Under the pieces are notes generated by a model, which saw nothing but the letters and a program-made list of their open reading frames with translations, was not told the origin of the DNA and did no database searches. Below, piece after piece: positions 23,306 to 33,773 of a stretch of 64,000 bases of DNA. The position numbers and the translations under genes are program-made. Every line of letters begins with the position of its first letter. The stretch's first letter is position 1. This stretch comes from Phytophthora hibernalis (lineage: Eukaryota > Oomycota > Peronosporomycetes > Peronosporales > Peronosporaceae), in assembly GCA_012656075.1 (NCBI GenBank), contig JAAKBF010000168.1:558001-622000 (forward strand). Reading direction: 5' to 3'.

Positions 23306-26300
23306 ATGAAGAGCACCAGCGACTTCAATGCGTCTGTGCGTCAATCGCGGAGTCCAAGTGGTGCTGCACCCCGCTCCGGTAGTGGGTACAACAGCAGAGG
23401 TGGGCATTCGTATGCTCAGGGTATGAGCATCAACGTGTCGGCTTCAAGTTCGCCGTCAAACAGCGCGCGGTCGTCTCCCGTAGCAGTTCACCTAGCAATA
23501 CGGCTAGACGAGCACAGCCACTGCAGCAGCAACAGCAGCAGCAGCAATACTACGCTCCGCCAGCCCCAGCCCCTGCATACCTGCAACGGACAGCAATTTC
23601 CAACTCCTTCAATTCAACCGGAGGATCGCGCAGCACCGATGATACTGAAACTGCGTCTACATCCTCCGACAGCTTCCTCGGGGACCGGCCTTCCTCGCCA
23701 GCTCACAGTATCTCTAGCAATTCGAGTCGGTACGCGGAGCGTGGCAGCAATTTCAAGGTGGTGATCCGTGTGCGTCCCCCGTTACCCCGTGAACTGCACG
23801 GCGATCGCCCTTTTCAGAATGTCATCAACGTGGATCAACAGGGTCATGTTCTCACGGTTTCGGAGAACTTGAGTGCACTCGCCTTTGGAGGAGGCAATGG
23901 AGGCAACGGTGACAACGAATCCAACACACCAGGCGCTTATGGTAACCACGTGTTCTCGTTTGATCATGTGTATGATCAACAGTGCACTCAAAGTACCGTG
24001 TACGAGAACACGGCGAAAGCTGTGGTGGAGTCGTCGCTTGAAGGATACAACGCCACTATCTTCGCATACGGACAGACCGGAACAGGTAAAACGTACACAA
24101 TGGAGGGTTTCAACAGTGGATCTGGCAGCGTCGAGGAGCGGGGAATTATTCCTCGCGCCATTGAGCAGATTTTCTGCCACATTCAGGCCAATGTTTCAGC
24201 GCGCTGCCGATTCCTTGTTCGTGCGTCGTACTTGCAGATTTACAACGAGTCCATTTCAGACCTGCTGAAGCCTGAACGAAACAACTTGACCATTCGAGAG
24301 GATCGCCGCCGTGGCGTGTTTGTAGAGGGTCTCTCTGAGTGGGTAGTGCGATCACCAGAGGAGATTTACGGACTCATGGAGCGTGGTGGTGCAATGCGTG
24401 CTACTGGTAGCACAAAGATGAACGAGCTATCCTCGCGCAGTCATGCAGTCTTCATCATCATTGCGGAGCAGAGTAAAACTTCGTACGTGGATGCCAAGGG
24501 CAACGATGTCGCACCAGAGGAGTTTATGGCGCTTGTAAACGCATACCAGGCGCGTCATGGCGGCGGTAATGCCCCAGGTAATGCTAATGGTGGTGCAGGT
24601 GGTAAGGCACCTGGCGGTGGCAATGGTGCAAACGCGAATGGCACAGCAGCGCTGCACCCTAAATTGGAGGCTATGGTGCGGCAAAGCTTTAAGGTCGGTA
24701 AGCTGAACCTTGTTGATCTTGCTGGTTCGGAGCGTGTGCGACTGTCCGGTGCCACAGGCCAGCGTCTCGAGGAGAGCAAAAAGATTAACCAGTCACTCTC
24801 AGCCCTTGGCAATGTTATCTCAGCGCTTACTGATGCACGTGGGCGCCAACATATTCCATACCGTGACAGTAAGCTCACGCGAATCCTCGAAGACTCACTG
24901 GGCGGAAACTGCAAGACGACGATGATGGCGATGATTTCTCCTGCTTTGGAGGCCATGACAGAGTCGCTTTCGACACTCAAATTCGCCAACCGAGCTAAGC
25001 ACATCAAAAATGAAGCACGAGTAAATGAAGACTTGGACCAGAAATCTTTGCTGCGCAAGTATGAGCGTGAGCTAAAGCGACTCCGAGCAGAGCTTGAAGA
25101 GCGTTCACGGAATGTGGTGGACAAGCGTCGGTTATTAGAGCTTGATGAACAGCGCCGACGAGCTGAGGAGGATAAGATGGCAGCAATCCGTGCACTCGAG
25201 GAACGCTCTCGTGAGTTTATGCGGGAGAAAGAAGAGAAAAACGCCTTGAGCAGCGCATCTCAGCACTTACGTCTCAAATGCTTATGAGCAACCAGCGGCG
25301 TTTGACACCTTCAACGGGAGCAGGATTGGGTGGTGAAGGCGATGTTGAGGACCCACTAATACGAGACGCCATCAAAGAGCACCAGGATCGCATCCGTCAA
25401 GAATATGAGTGCCGTTTAGCTGATCTTGAAAAGGAGCGTGAAACGATTGAGGAGGAGAAGGCCCAAGTAGACCGCTACAAGCAGTTGTTACTGAAGCAGC
25501 GTGACATTATGATTGCCCTCACGCAGAGGTTGAACGAGCGCGATGAGCAGATCACGGCCCTCCAAGACGAACTGGATGCGTACGACCGTCACCAAAAGGA
25601 GCTCGAAGAGAAGCTAGACGAGAAAACAGCCCATCTAATTCATTTGCAGCGCGTGGCAATGGAGCATAATGCAAGTTCTCCTGGTAAAATTGATGCTGAG
25701 CTGCTGAAGGCACTCGGTGATTGGGGTGGTGGCGCAGCACAAGCAGCGGTGGCACCTTCAGCAGCGTCAGGCAAGGTCTCTGAGCCTCCTGCTGAGCTAC
25801 TTATTACTCACAAGCAGTTTAGGCCTCACCCAGTGGACCCCGTTATTATCAACGACAACAACTACAGCAGCGGCAACAACAACTTGCTTCACGCTGGAAA
25901 TGGCGGGTCAAGCCTTCTTTCTGCCGAAGAAAAATCAAAGAGCTTTGCGCACTCGTGGATACACAGTCTGCAGAACACCAGCGGATGGCCAGGGAGTTAG
26001 AAGAAGTGAAGTCCGAGAAGGTCTCCGTCGAGTTTCAAATGCGGGAAAAGATTGACAAGCTCGTGCAAGTGGAGCTTGAGGCACGTACCAAGGATCTTAC
26101 CCGATCCCACACCACCCGAGATAAGCAGCAGCTTGCGAACCTGCAGCGTCAGTTGGACACGTTAGTGTCAGAAAACCAGCAACTTCAGGCCCGATCTATA
26201 GCCGATGATCAGCAACAGCAGCTACAAGCGCGATGTGAGACTCTGGTGAAGGAGAGACGGGCTGTGCAGACGATTATGGAGCACAAGATCAAGGCGCTCG

Positions 26301-26716
26301 TGACCGCGATCGGTGAGGCTTCTGATGCTACACTTCAGACTGCAGGTGGGGTTGAAAGACTTGGCGAGCCCGCTAAATGGCTTGCAAGGGAGATTAATGC
26401 ACTCCAGCGGCTCGTCAATGCTTCCATTGTTGCGCTGCGTAACGCGGACGCAGGAAATGGCGGTTCCAGTGGTGCGTTAGCAAATGCCAGCGGTAGACCC
26501 GCTCAAAAGGAGTCAAGCAGCAGCCAACCAACTCCAACTGCGATACCCGCTAGAGTGAACAACACTCGCGGACTTAGCGAAAAGCCTATCTCTTCAACGA
26601 CGATGCCATCACCTGCATATGCTGCAACCCCGTCATCTAATCTGTCGGTGGACGAGCTTATAGAACAGAGGAGAGCGCAACTTCTGCAGCAACGAGAACG
26701 ACACCCCACAGTATGA
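23306..26716 (+). CDS. Kinesin with N-terminal motor and Gln-rich leader
   Basis: ATP-driven microtubule motor. A Ser/Gln-rich leader (with a run of 8 Gln near 23550) precedes the motor: FKVVIRVRPPLP, P-loop GQTGTGKTYTMEG, switch I NELSSRSHAVF, switch II NLVDLAGSERV, HIPYRDSKLTRIL and neck LKFANRAKHIKN. Long coiled coils and a low-complexity tail follow. Between switch I and switch II is an insertion of about 75 residues, partly Gly/Asn-rich (near 24480-24690). Three frame breaks (near 23480, 25250 and 25935, the last in an A run) are each one missing base. The subfamily is not certain. The gene starts only 178 bp after the polymerase stop. Confidence 0.87.
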
Positions 26717-26788
26717 TCAGCAGTACATGTAAATGCATGATACTGCCGATGCACGACTTCAAGTACCAACTATCCATAAACACATAAT

Positions 26789-27697
26789 TCAAAGTGGACT
26801 TACAGTCTTGACAGACTCATCACCCCCTGAAGGCGGTGCTACCTGTGGCAAGACACCACGTCCTATCCAGCGTTTCTCACTGTCTTCTACATTCGCGACC
26901 AAAAACTTGAGCTCATTGTTTTCACTCTTCAGATATGAATCCACGATCCAAAACTGGGCCGAGTTGCAGCATCCTGGAATCACGAGCATCACGATGGATA
27001 GTTCCAAGTATCGATGGTTGTCGAACGCCGAAAAAGCCTTGTAGAGAAGTACGCGATGTCTGAAAAGAAAGCCCAAATCACCAGCATATTGAGCATCTTC
27101 ATGAGAGAGAGCGCCACTAGGTACGCCATGAACTGCGCCCACCACACTCGTATCTGCGGTGGATCACCATAGTCACCACAGCGTGCGATGTCCATCAAGC
27201 CGAATCGAGCTGCCACTTTGTCGATCATACGCAGAAACACTATCATGGTGAAGCCTCCACACGTCGTGTCTAGGATGTAGTTCACAAAGTAGATCCCGCA
27301 CTAAGCAAATGTTACAACATGTTAGCTTCGCAGAGTCAAAATGTCACCAAGCATTTCGTACCTCATCATAGTTCTCGGTCGACGTAGCGACCATCACGAT
27401 GGACAAGATGATACTGATACAATGAATGTACAGCGCACCCATAGCTTGTTTGCTCACATCTAATGCCCACACCTACGCAATAACATATTGTAAGAACCCT
27501 TTCAAGAAGCTGGAGGATGGAGTTGTTGCTATTCGGACCTTGATGGGGCGGATAGGGAACTCGAGCTTCCGTTTGATGTAGAGCATGAACACGGCAATGA
27601 AAGCCAACACCAATTGCAGCAGTCGAGCAAACACATCGGTGAACAAATGGCAGCGATCACCTTTCACATCGACCGCCGCCATCGTAACTGAGCCCAA
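26789..27697 (-). CDS. STIMATE/TMEM110-like multi-pass membrane protein
   Basis: Three exons. MGSVTMAAVDVKGDRCHLFT, then a transmembrane segment and KRKLEFPIRPIK; after an intron VWALDVSKQAMGALYIHC; after another, CGIYFVNYILDTTCG, GDYGDPPQIRVWWAQF and IVMLVIPGCCNSAQFWIVD. This order (xDxSKQ, YFxNxxLDTT, GxYGDP, IVMLxxP) is that of the STIMATE family, which in animals sits in the ER and promotes STIM-dependent store-operated Ca2+ entry; fungal and protist members are called vacuolar membrane proteins. One base is missing in a T run near 27028. The 3' end faces the kinesin 72 bp away. Confidence 0.82.
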
Positions 27698-27863
27698 GGA
27701 TCGAGACTCTCGATCTGAGAGTATCTTCTACGAAACAATGCACGTCCTTTCATGATCTGTTTCTTTACATTGCTTTTTGCCAATCAACGGTCACTGGTCG
27801 ACTTCAACTTGTTGCTATGCAAGTGGGCCTCTCACCTCACCTCCTTCGTTTTCGTTTTCTCAT

Positions 27864-30088
27864 TTAATTGCCGCCCACGCTCAGGAAGTTCCTCGCCGCT
27901 GCGTCTCCTTCCTTGTTGCCTTGGTAGTCGATCGAGACGACAAAGTCTTCGGGCTTGGAGCCGTCCGGGAGTGGCACACCCCAGTCGCAGTCCTGTTCGA
28001 TGCCGAGGTTGTTGTGGTGCATCTGGATGCGGAACCAGCCGTTCTCACCCCAGTAGGTCCCCCACGAGTTGCGACCAATCCCTGCACGTCAAATAACACC
28101 CATATAATGTCAATAACTACTCAAAATGAAGACAGATCGGCGATCAATACGTACAGTATTCGGTGTCCGTCTCCTCGTCGTAGCCCCAACCGGCCACAGA
28201 GATTTCGTGGTTGATCAAGGGGAACATGACGTGTTCCGAGTAGATGCCACCCGTGTAGGACTCGAACTTTTCCGTGGCGTGCACACCGCAGCCGATAGGG
28301 CCGCGCTTGTAGATCTCGGCCTTCATGCGGTCAGCACCGCTCACTGAACCGTATTCGGAGACGAAGTACTTGTTGAATTTCTTGATGGGCTCGCACACAC
28401 CTGGGGTGAAAGACTCCTTTGACGGCCAGCATCTGAAGCACAAACACAACGGAGACATAGCAATTAGCCACCACGCTTGGCTGAGGAAACTCGATCCAGT
28501 GGTAAGCCACTTACGTTTCACAGATAGCGAATTGGTCGCAATTAAGGTTCGTCGCCTGGTAAGCCTGGCATGTTTGGTCGGGGATGCCGTGGCGGTGTGC
28601 GTATTCGTACACTAAACCAGGGTTTCCACCGTTGCAAGTGCCGCCTGCGTGACAGTTGATGAGGACCTGCGGCGACAACGCAATCTCGGGCCACGTAGCT
28701 ACCAATGCAAGACACACATCAGTCAGTAAACAAATCTACCGCAGACTTGATATCCTACTACTACGTACCATTTCTCAGGATGGAGATTCGATCTGATAGC
28801 GCGCTGGTGGTACCCTGAGCCCAGCAACTCCCGCAGTACTTGGGAATGTGCTGGTTCTTGTCCCACGTGACGTAGTTCTTGCCGTTGATGTCGCGCCAGT
28901 CCCAACCCTTCGGAAGGTCCTTATCATCCATCGTTTCATGAGGCAGCGGCGAGATCACACGCTCGCCACCAGCGAAGTGCAGCTTTTGGCGGCATCCACC
29001 CAGGGTCGACTCCACCGACATGTCCTCGTTCGTGTCTTCCTCTTGTTGCTGCACCTCCTCGATCTCTTCATTAACGGCAGGTGTTGGCCAGCCGTCGTCC
29101 TTGGGCACGCCGAACGCGCACTCGCCTTCCACACCGACGTTGTTCACGCCGCGGACGAGGCGCATCCAGCCGTCTTCACCCCAGAAGCTTCCCCAACTGT
29201 TGCGCAGCACCAATAAGGCACGCCATCTTCCTCTCCCCATCCCACAATCGAGATGGCATGGTCCGTTTCCGTGGCGTTGGTCTTGTCGTCAAAGATACCG
29301 CCCGAGTACTTGAGGAACCCATCAGTAACTGCGACGCTGCAGGCAATTGGTCCACGCGCGTAGATCTCGGCCATCATCTGCTTCTCACCCAGCGTCGTGC
29401 CGTACTCGGACACAAAGTACTTGTCGTACGTCTTCTGCGGGAAGCAGCCCTTGGACGGCAGGCAGTTCTCGCACACGTCCATGGCCGTGCACGTGTTGCC
29501 CGTGTCGTGACCCGTAGCTGCGTACCGCTGGCAGCCTTCCTCAGGCACGCCGTTCTCCTTAATGTAGCGATAAGCTTCCAGTTGATCACCTCCATGGCAT
29601 CCACTGTCCTTCAAGTCACAGTTCAGCACAACTTGGGAGACAGCACCACCTCTCGGTGCACCTCCACAGGTGCTTTGTTGCCTGGGTTACGGTCCTTGGA
29701 GATCAGGATCCGATCCGCCAGCGCTGACGTCGCAGCTAAAAATAAAATTCAAAGTTTAAAGCGTCATGTCAGTAAGAAAGGTCCCTTTTAACGTAAAATT
29801 GTGGGAACTTCAAGCTATGAAGGACGCACCGAAAGCCCAGCAGGAGCCGCAGTAGTGCGGGATATGCTGGTTGCGGGAGATGGTCACGTAGCGCGTGCCG
29901 TTGATATTGCGCCAGTCGTAGTTCTTGGGCAGTCTGGCCACGTCCAGGTATTGGTGCGGCTGAGGGGACGTGAGCGACACGGAGCGGTCGGGACTGCGCA
30001 CGTAGCCGAAGCCGCCGCGTTCGGATAGTGATAGTGACGACGCGGAGACGGTGGCAGTCGCTGCTGCCAGGAGAAGAGACACTCGCAT
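27864..30088 (-). CDS. Double-domain cathepsin Z-like cysteine protease
   Basis: Secreted or vacuolar papain-family (C1A) peptidase with two complete catalytic domains in one chain. Signal peptide MRVSLLLAAATATVSA. Domain 1: NQHIPHYCGSCWAF (Cys), DHAISIVGWG (His), LRNSWGSFWG (Asn). Domain 2: NQHIPKYCGSCWAQG, NHEISVAGWG, GRNSWGTYWG. Both keep the HIP loop that marks cathepsin X/Z carboxypeptidases. The linker is acidic and Gln-rich (EEIEEVQQQEED). Introns lie after CWAF, after ILRN, after CET and just before the last Asn motif. Two one-base losses, near 29632 (C run) and 29215 (G run), break the frame. The stop is at 27864-27866. Confidence 0.88.
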
Positions 30089-30401
30089 GGTCTCTACAGT
30101 TGATGCTTGAGCTCTTGACGTCAGAATGAAGAGTGAGCCTCTTCAACAAGGGGGACGCGACCAATCTTCATTAATGGTTTGGACAGGTTTTGACTGTAAA
30201 TTGGATACATTGAGATGGCTACATATCTCTAACTTGAAGTATATGATACTGTACGGAAGGTTAAATCTTGCAACGGCATCCGTTATAACGGATAGACTGT
30301 AATAATGAATATTATAGGGTAATACATATGCAATTGATTCAAAAGGACCTGTGAAAACGCTTTTTAACGGCAAAAGCGTGTCAGAATCAGATCTTCTGAA
30401 A

Positions 30402-31235
30402 ATGAGTGTGCAGGTGCCGTCGGTGTTGCTGCCTAGCGGCGCGCGTATGCCGCTCGTGGGGCTGGGTGTGTACAAGGCTGCAGCAGGCGAAGAGGCGTAC
30501 GAGTCGGTGCTGTCGGCGCTGCGTATGGGCTACCGCCACATTGACACGGCGCGTCTGTACGAGAACGAGGCGGACGTGGGGCGCGCTGTACGAGACTCGG
30601 GAATCCCTCGGGAGCAGCTTTTCATCACTAGTAAGCTGCGTGAGTTCCACTGGGGCTACGACAAGGCCATCGAGGGTACACGATCCAGCAATGATCTCAT
30701 TGGCTGCGGCTACATCGACCTGTTCTTGCTGCACCAGCCGTTCGACCCCAAGCTTCGAGCCGACACTTGGCGAGCTCTTGAGGACCTGCAGGCTGAGGGC
30801 ATCCTGCGTGACATTGGCGTGTCCAACTTCGGGGAGCCGCATCTCGCCAAATTGGCTGAGACTTGGCGCGTCAAGCCGGCGGTCAACCAGATCGAGCTGC
30901 ACCCGTGGCTTACGAGGGAGCCGCTGGTCAAGTACTGCCAAGAGAAGGGCATCCTGTTGCAAGCCTTCTCGCCGCTGGCTCGTGTGAAGAAGATTGACGA
31001 CCCAAGACTTGTGGAGATCGCCAAGGAGGTGGGAGCTACGCCTGCCCAGGTTCTCATCGCGTGGGACCTGGCAAAGGGATTCACGACGCTGCCCAAGTCA
31101 GTGCACGAAGCGAGACAGAAGGAGAACCTGGAAGCGGTCACTGTCAAGTTGACGCCGGAACAGGTTGCACGTCTGAACGCGTTTAACGAAGACTTCTTCT
31201 CGGGTACGGATCACGTCTGCAACTCCGCTGTCTGA
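30402..31235 (+). CDS. Aldo-keto reductase
   Basis: Single-exon, intact, 277 residues from the ATG at 30402 (the frame also opens at 30351 with a less typical leader). NADPH-dependent reduction of carbonyls in the cytosol. Seen: MPLVGLGVYKA start, HIDTARLYENE carrying the catalytic Asp and Tyr, the Lys in ITSKL, the His in LFLLHQPF, GVSNFGEPHL, NQIELHPWL and the cofactor-binding LPKSVHEARQKEN. Length is normal for the family although the C-terminal loop is short. The physiological substrate cannot be inferred. Confidence 0.92.
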   Translation: MSVQVPSVLLPSGARMPLVGLGVYKAAAGEEAYESVLSALRMGYRHIDTARLYENEADVGRAVRDSGIPREQLFITSKLREFHWGYDKAIEGTRSSNDLIGCGYIDLFLLHQPFDPKLRADTWRALEDLQAEGILRDIGVSNFGEPHLAKLAETWRVKPAVNQIELHPWLTREPLVKYCQEKGILLQAFSPLARVKKIDDPRLVEIAKEVGATPAQVLIAWDLAKGFTTLPKSVHEARQKENLEAVTVKLTPEQVARLNAFNEDFFSGTDHVCNSAV

Positions 31236-31359
31236 GACTGCGGCAGTTCACATTGAGGTTAGCATCGTACGAGCCTTTTGTTTATACGCAATGGTTTTGG
31301 TCTAACACGTTGACAACATATAATTCCCTGCACCCTTGTGCTCTACCCTCGTCACCTGC

Positions 31360-32853
31360 TTATAGATGATCTTCGCTGGAGGTTATGAGGGTCTGCGGCA
31401 GGTGGCCAGTCTCGTTGACAGCAATGATCTTGATCGGCCGGTTGACACACACGTCAATACGAGTAACACCACAGTGGTTGATCTCGAAGTGACCCCACGT
31501 GCTTGTCGGGCTCACACCAAGTGCCCGGCATAGGAAGAACCGGATCAAGTTGGCGTGGCATACCAGGATGCAGTACGACTCCTCGCCGTCCTCTTCTTGT
31601 GGTTTGCCTGACGCCGAGAAGAACCAGCTGAACGCCTTCTCCATGCGCTCGACATCCACACGACTCCGCTCCTCCATTGCATCAAACGCACTGTTGTTGC
31701 GTGCTGCAGCAGCTCCACCCACGGGAAAATCGGTCGAGTACGGAGTTCCCGGCCATCCTTCACGCAGTAGAGGACTCGGCTTCAATGTCACTTCACTAAA
31801 GTTGCCGCCGATGATGGTCGCAGTCTCGACGGCGCGCGTCATATCGCTGTGGTAAATAGCGACATCATGGCGGGTCGGAACTCGATTGTGCGCCATTCCT
31901 AGATGTTTGCCTGTGAGTTCCGCCTGCTGTCTACCCATCTGTGAGAGCACTTGCTGTGTATCCGATGCTTGTGGCACGTGGGCATTGATGTAGTGGCCGT
32001 GGCGTACCAAGATGAAGTGCTTGGTTCTTGGTGGCGTAGAGTAGACAAATGCTCCGAGAGATGGCTGAGCACGTTGCACGGATGCTTCTTCCTGCACATT
32101 ATGTTGGTCCCCACGACCTGCATTCGAGTCTGCTTCTTGCTGCAGCTCGACAGAGCCCGCCCCTACAGCCATGACAGCGTTATCTGACTCAGAGCTTTCT
32201 CGCTCTCTACCACCACTAGCCTGGCGACTGATGCCATTCACCCACGCACTATACTCTTCCTCCCTCGAGGCCATGAAGGCGTAGGACGGCGCTCGTCCGT
32301 TTCCACTATCACTCAACCCCTCCGGTATCTCAATTGGAACTTGAGGTCTCGCTCGAAAGGTTCGTGCACGAGGTCCATGGTGTCCACCTCCAGCACGATG
32401 CAGTGGTTGTCCTTGGCCACCGTTTCCAGAAACAACCCGCCGCGCTTCCGCACCAATACACAGTAGATCTGCCACACACAACACAGCATCAGCCTCTGCG
32501 TTCACCGTATCACAGCAGCTCAGAGCTCTCACCGAGCCCAGCGTCCGGAACACGGGCGGATTCTGCTGCGTCTCGACCTGCTCCGCCACCACCAGCATCC
32601 CCTGGATCTGTACAGCCTCGTCTCTCCGCCTGTCGCTTGGTATCGACGTCAGCAACGCGCGCTTATTGCCGCGTCTCCTGTCGACCGGCAGCTCCGCCGC
32701 CAGCGTCGTGAGGTCCGTGGGCAGCGTCCCGCTGGCTGGTCGCTGCTTGCGCTTGGGCGAGTTGCGCGTGCCTTGCTCCTCTCCGGCCAGTGACAGCTCC
32801 TGGATGCGCACGGCCTCCGTCTTGACCGAGCAACGCGCCAAGTCCCGCGACAT
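31360..32853 (-). CDS. PH domain plus PGAM5-like histidine phosphatase
   Basis: Two exons (32533-32853 and 31360-32470; the 62-bp intron 32471-32532 is open in frame). The N-terminal half forms a PH-like domain: VQIQGMLVVAEQ, then after the intron IYCVLVRKRGGLFLETVAK, CIVLEVDTMDLVHEPFERD and the closing helix FMASREEEYSAWVNGI. The C-terminal half is a histidine phosphatase closest to PGAM5: KHFILVRHGHYIN, HSDMTRAVETA, LREGWPGTPYS and LVCHANLIRFFLCRALG. One base is missing in a G run near 32320 inside the PH region. Predicted protein phosphatase brought to membranes by lipid binding; the substrate is unknown. Confidence 0.82.
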   Translation of the reverse strand: MSRDLARCSVKTEAVRIQELSLAGEEQGTRNSPKRKQRPASGTLPTDLTTLAAELPVDRRRGNKRALLTSIPSDRRRDEAVQIQGMLVVAEQVETQQNPPVFRTLGSVRALSCCDTVNAEADAVLCVADLLCIGAEARRVVSGNGGQGQPLHRAGGGHHGPRARTFRARPQVPIEIPEGLSDSGNGRAPSYAFMASREEEYSAWVNGISRQASGGRERESSESDNAVMAVGAGSVELQQEADSNAGRGDQHNVQEEASVQRAQPSLGAFVYSTPPRTKHFILVRHGHYINAHVPQASDTQQVLSQMGRQQAELTGKHLGMAHNRVPTRHDVAIYHSDMTRAVETATIIGGNFSEVTLKPSPLLREGWPGTPYSTDFPVGGAAAARNNSAFDAMEERSRVDVERMEKAFSWFFSASGKPQEEDGEESYCILVCHANLIRFFLCRALGVSPTSTWGHFEINHCGVTRIDVCVNRPIKIIAVNETGHLPQTLITSSEDHL

Positions 32854-33773
32854 GCCGCGACTTGTGAATGATGATGACGAATGGAAAGTGAACGTTTATG
32901 CTTAAGACAAAAATTCCGTTTGGCGGTTCCGGTGAAAATTGGACTGGAACCGACATCTTCAACCGCATTATTACTCGTGCGGTGTTTGACCATGACGCAA
33001 GTGCACGAAGAACGTGCTGCGCTGGGGATAAAGTGCTTCGGCTCAGCCCGGATTTCCACTTAGTCCAGCAGACAGGCACAATTGCAAACTTTTAGGGCAC
33101 ATCGGAGGATACTTTTGGCGTGTTGGACCGAGCATTACTATCAAACGGTGATTCAAAGTTTACCAGCAAGAGTTGAATATCGAGCTTCAAGTCGAAATCT
33201 ACAGGTGCATTTGACTAAAATCTCGCAAGAGCGGAAGAAAATTAGAGTCGCCAGCTGCTGCGTCCGAAGACGATAAAACGAGCAGCGCTGCTCGCCAGGA
33301 TGGCAGACAGGATGAGAGCATGCCGCGGCGAGGCGCAAGCTTCAACAAGATGGCGAAGGTGGCGGCATGCTCGGCGCGGCCTTAATTTTAATCGTAAAAA
33401 TCACGGTGGGAGGGCGACTCCAGTTATAATAGAAAGCCGGAGTTGAGAATCTGATCGATGCGGAGTGGCAGGTGCGCCACCTCGATGGCTAATGCACCGT
33501 GCATATTAGCTGGGCCAGCACCAACAACTTGCAAGAGCGCAGGCCACTGAGCACAGAGAGAGCGAGCGCCCACATGCCGTCGCCACGTACTTGACCTTCA
33601 TTCCTGACGTTGGCAGTTACTACCACTTCACTCCTACACCATTTACACCACTTCTACACTAGTTCCATCCATACTTTACCCAAGTCACGAGGCATCTGAT
33701 CCAAAAGCTGACCACATGCTCGCTGAAGCTGCTCGCTGGCCACACGAGAAAAAGGGGACGAGTCACTAGAACA
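32854..33773. other. Intergenic region before the SET-domain gene
   Basis: About 920 bp, divergent promoter space. No gene supported. 32921-32960 forms a short palindrome (CGGTTCC...GGAACCG) that at first looks tRNA-like. A core promoter candidate sits at 33627-33647. Confidence 0.4.
33627..33647 (+). promoter_or_regulatory. Inr + FPR-type oomycete core promoter
   Basis: TTCACTCC followed 4 bases on by CCATTTACA fits the oomycete initiator and flanking promoter region pattern (TCANTYY then CAWTTT). It lies about 130-150 bp upstream of the SET-domain ATG. Pattern from memory; the transcription start is not shown. Confidence 0.5.

Noticed and set aside
32890..33050. tRNA-like stretch on the minus strand (GGTTCCAGTCC and ACCGCA/TGCGGT pairing)
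   Set aside because: The T-loop lacks the purpose consensus GTTCRANNC, the T-stem has a mismatch, the anticodon loop would be 10 nt, and no acceptor stem closes.
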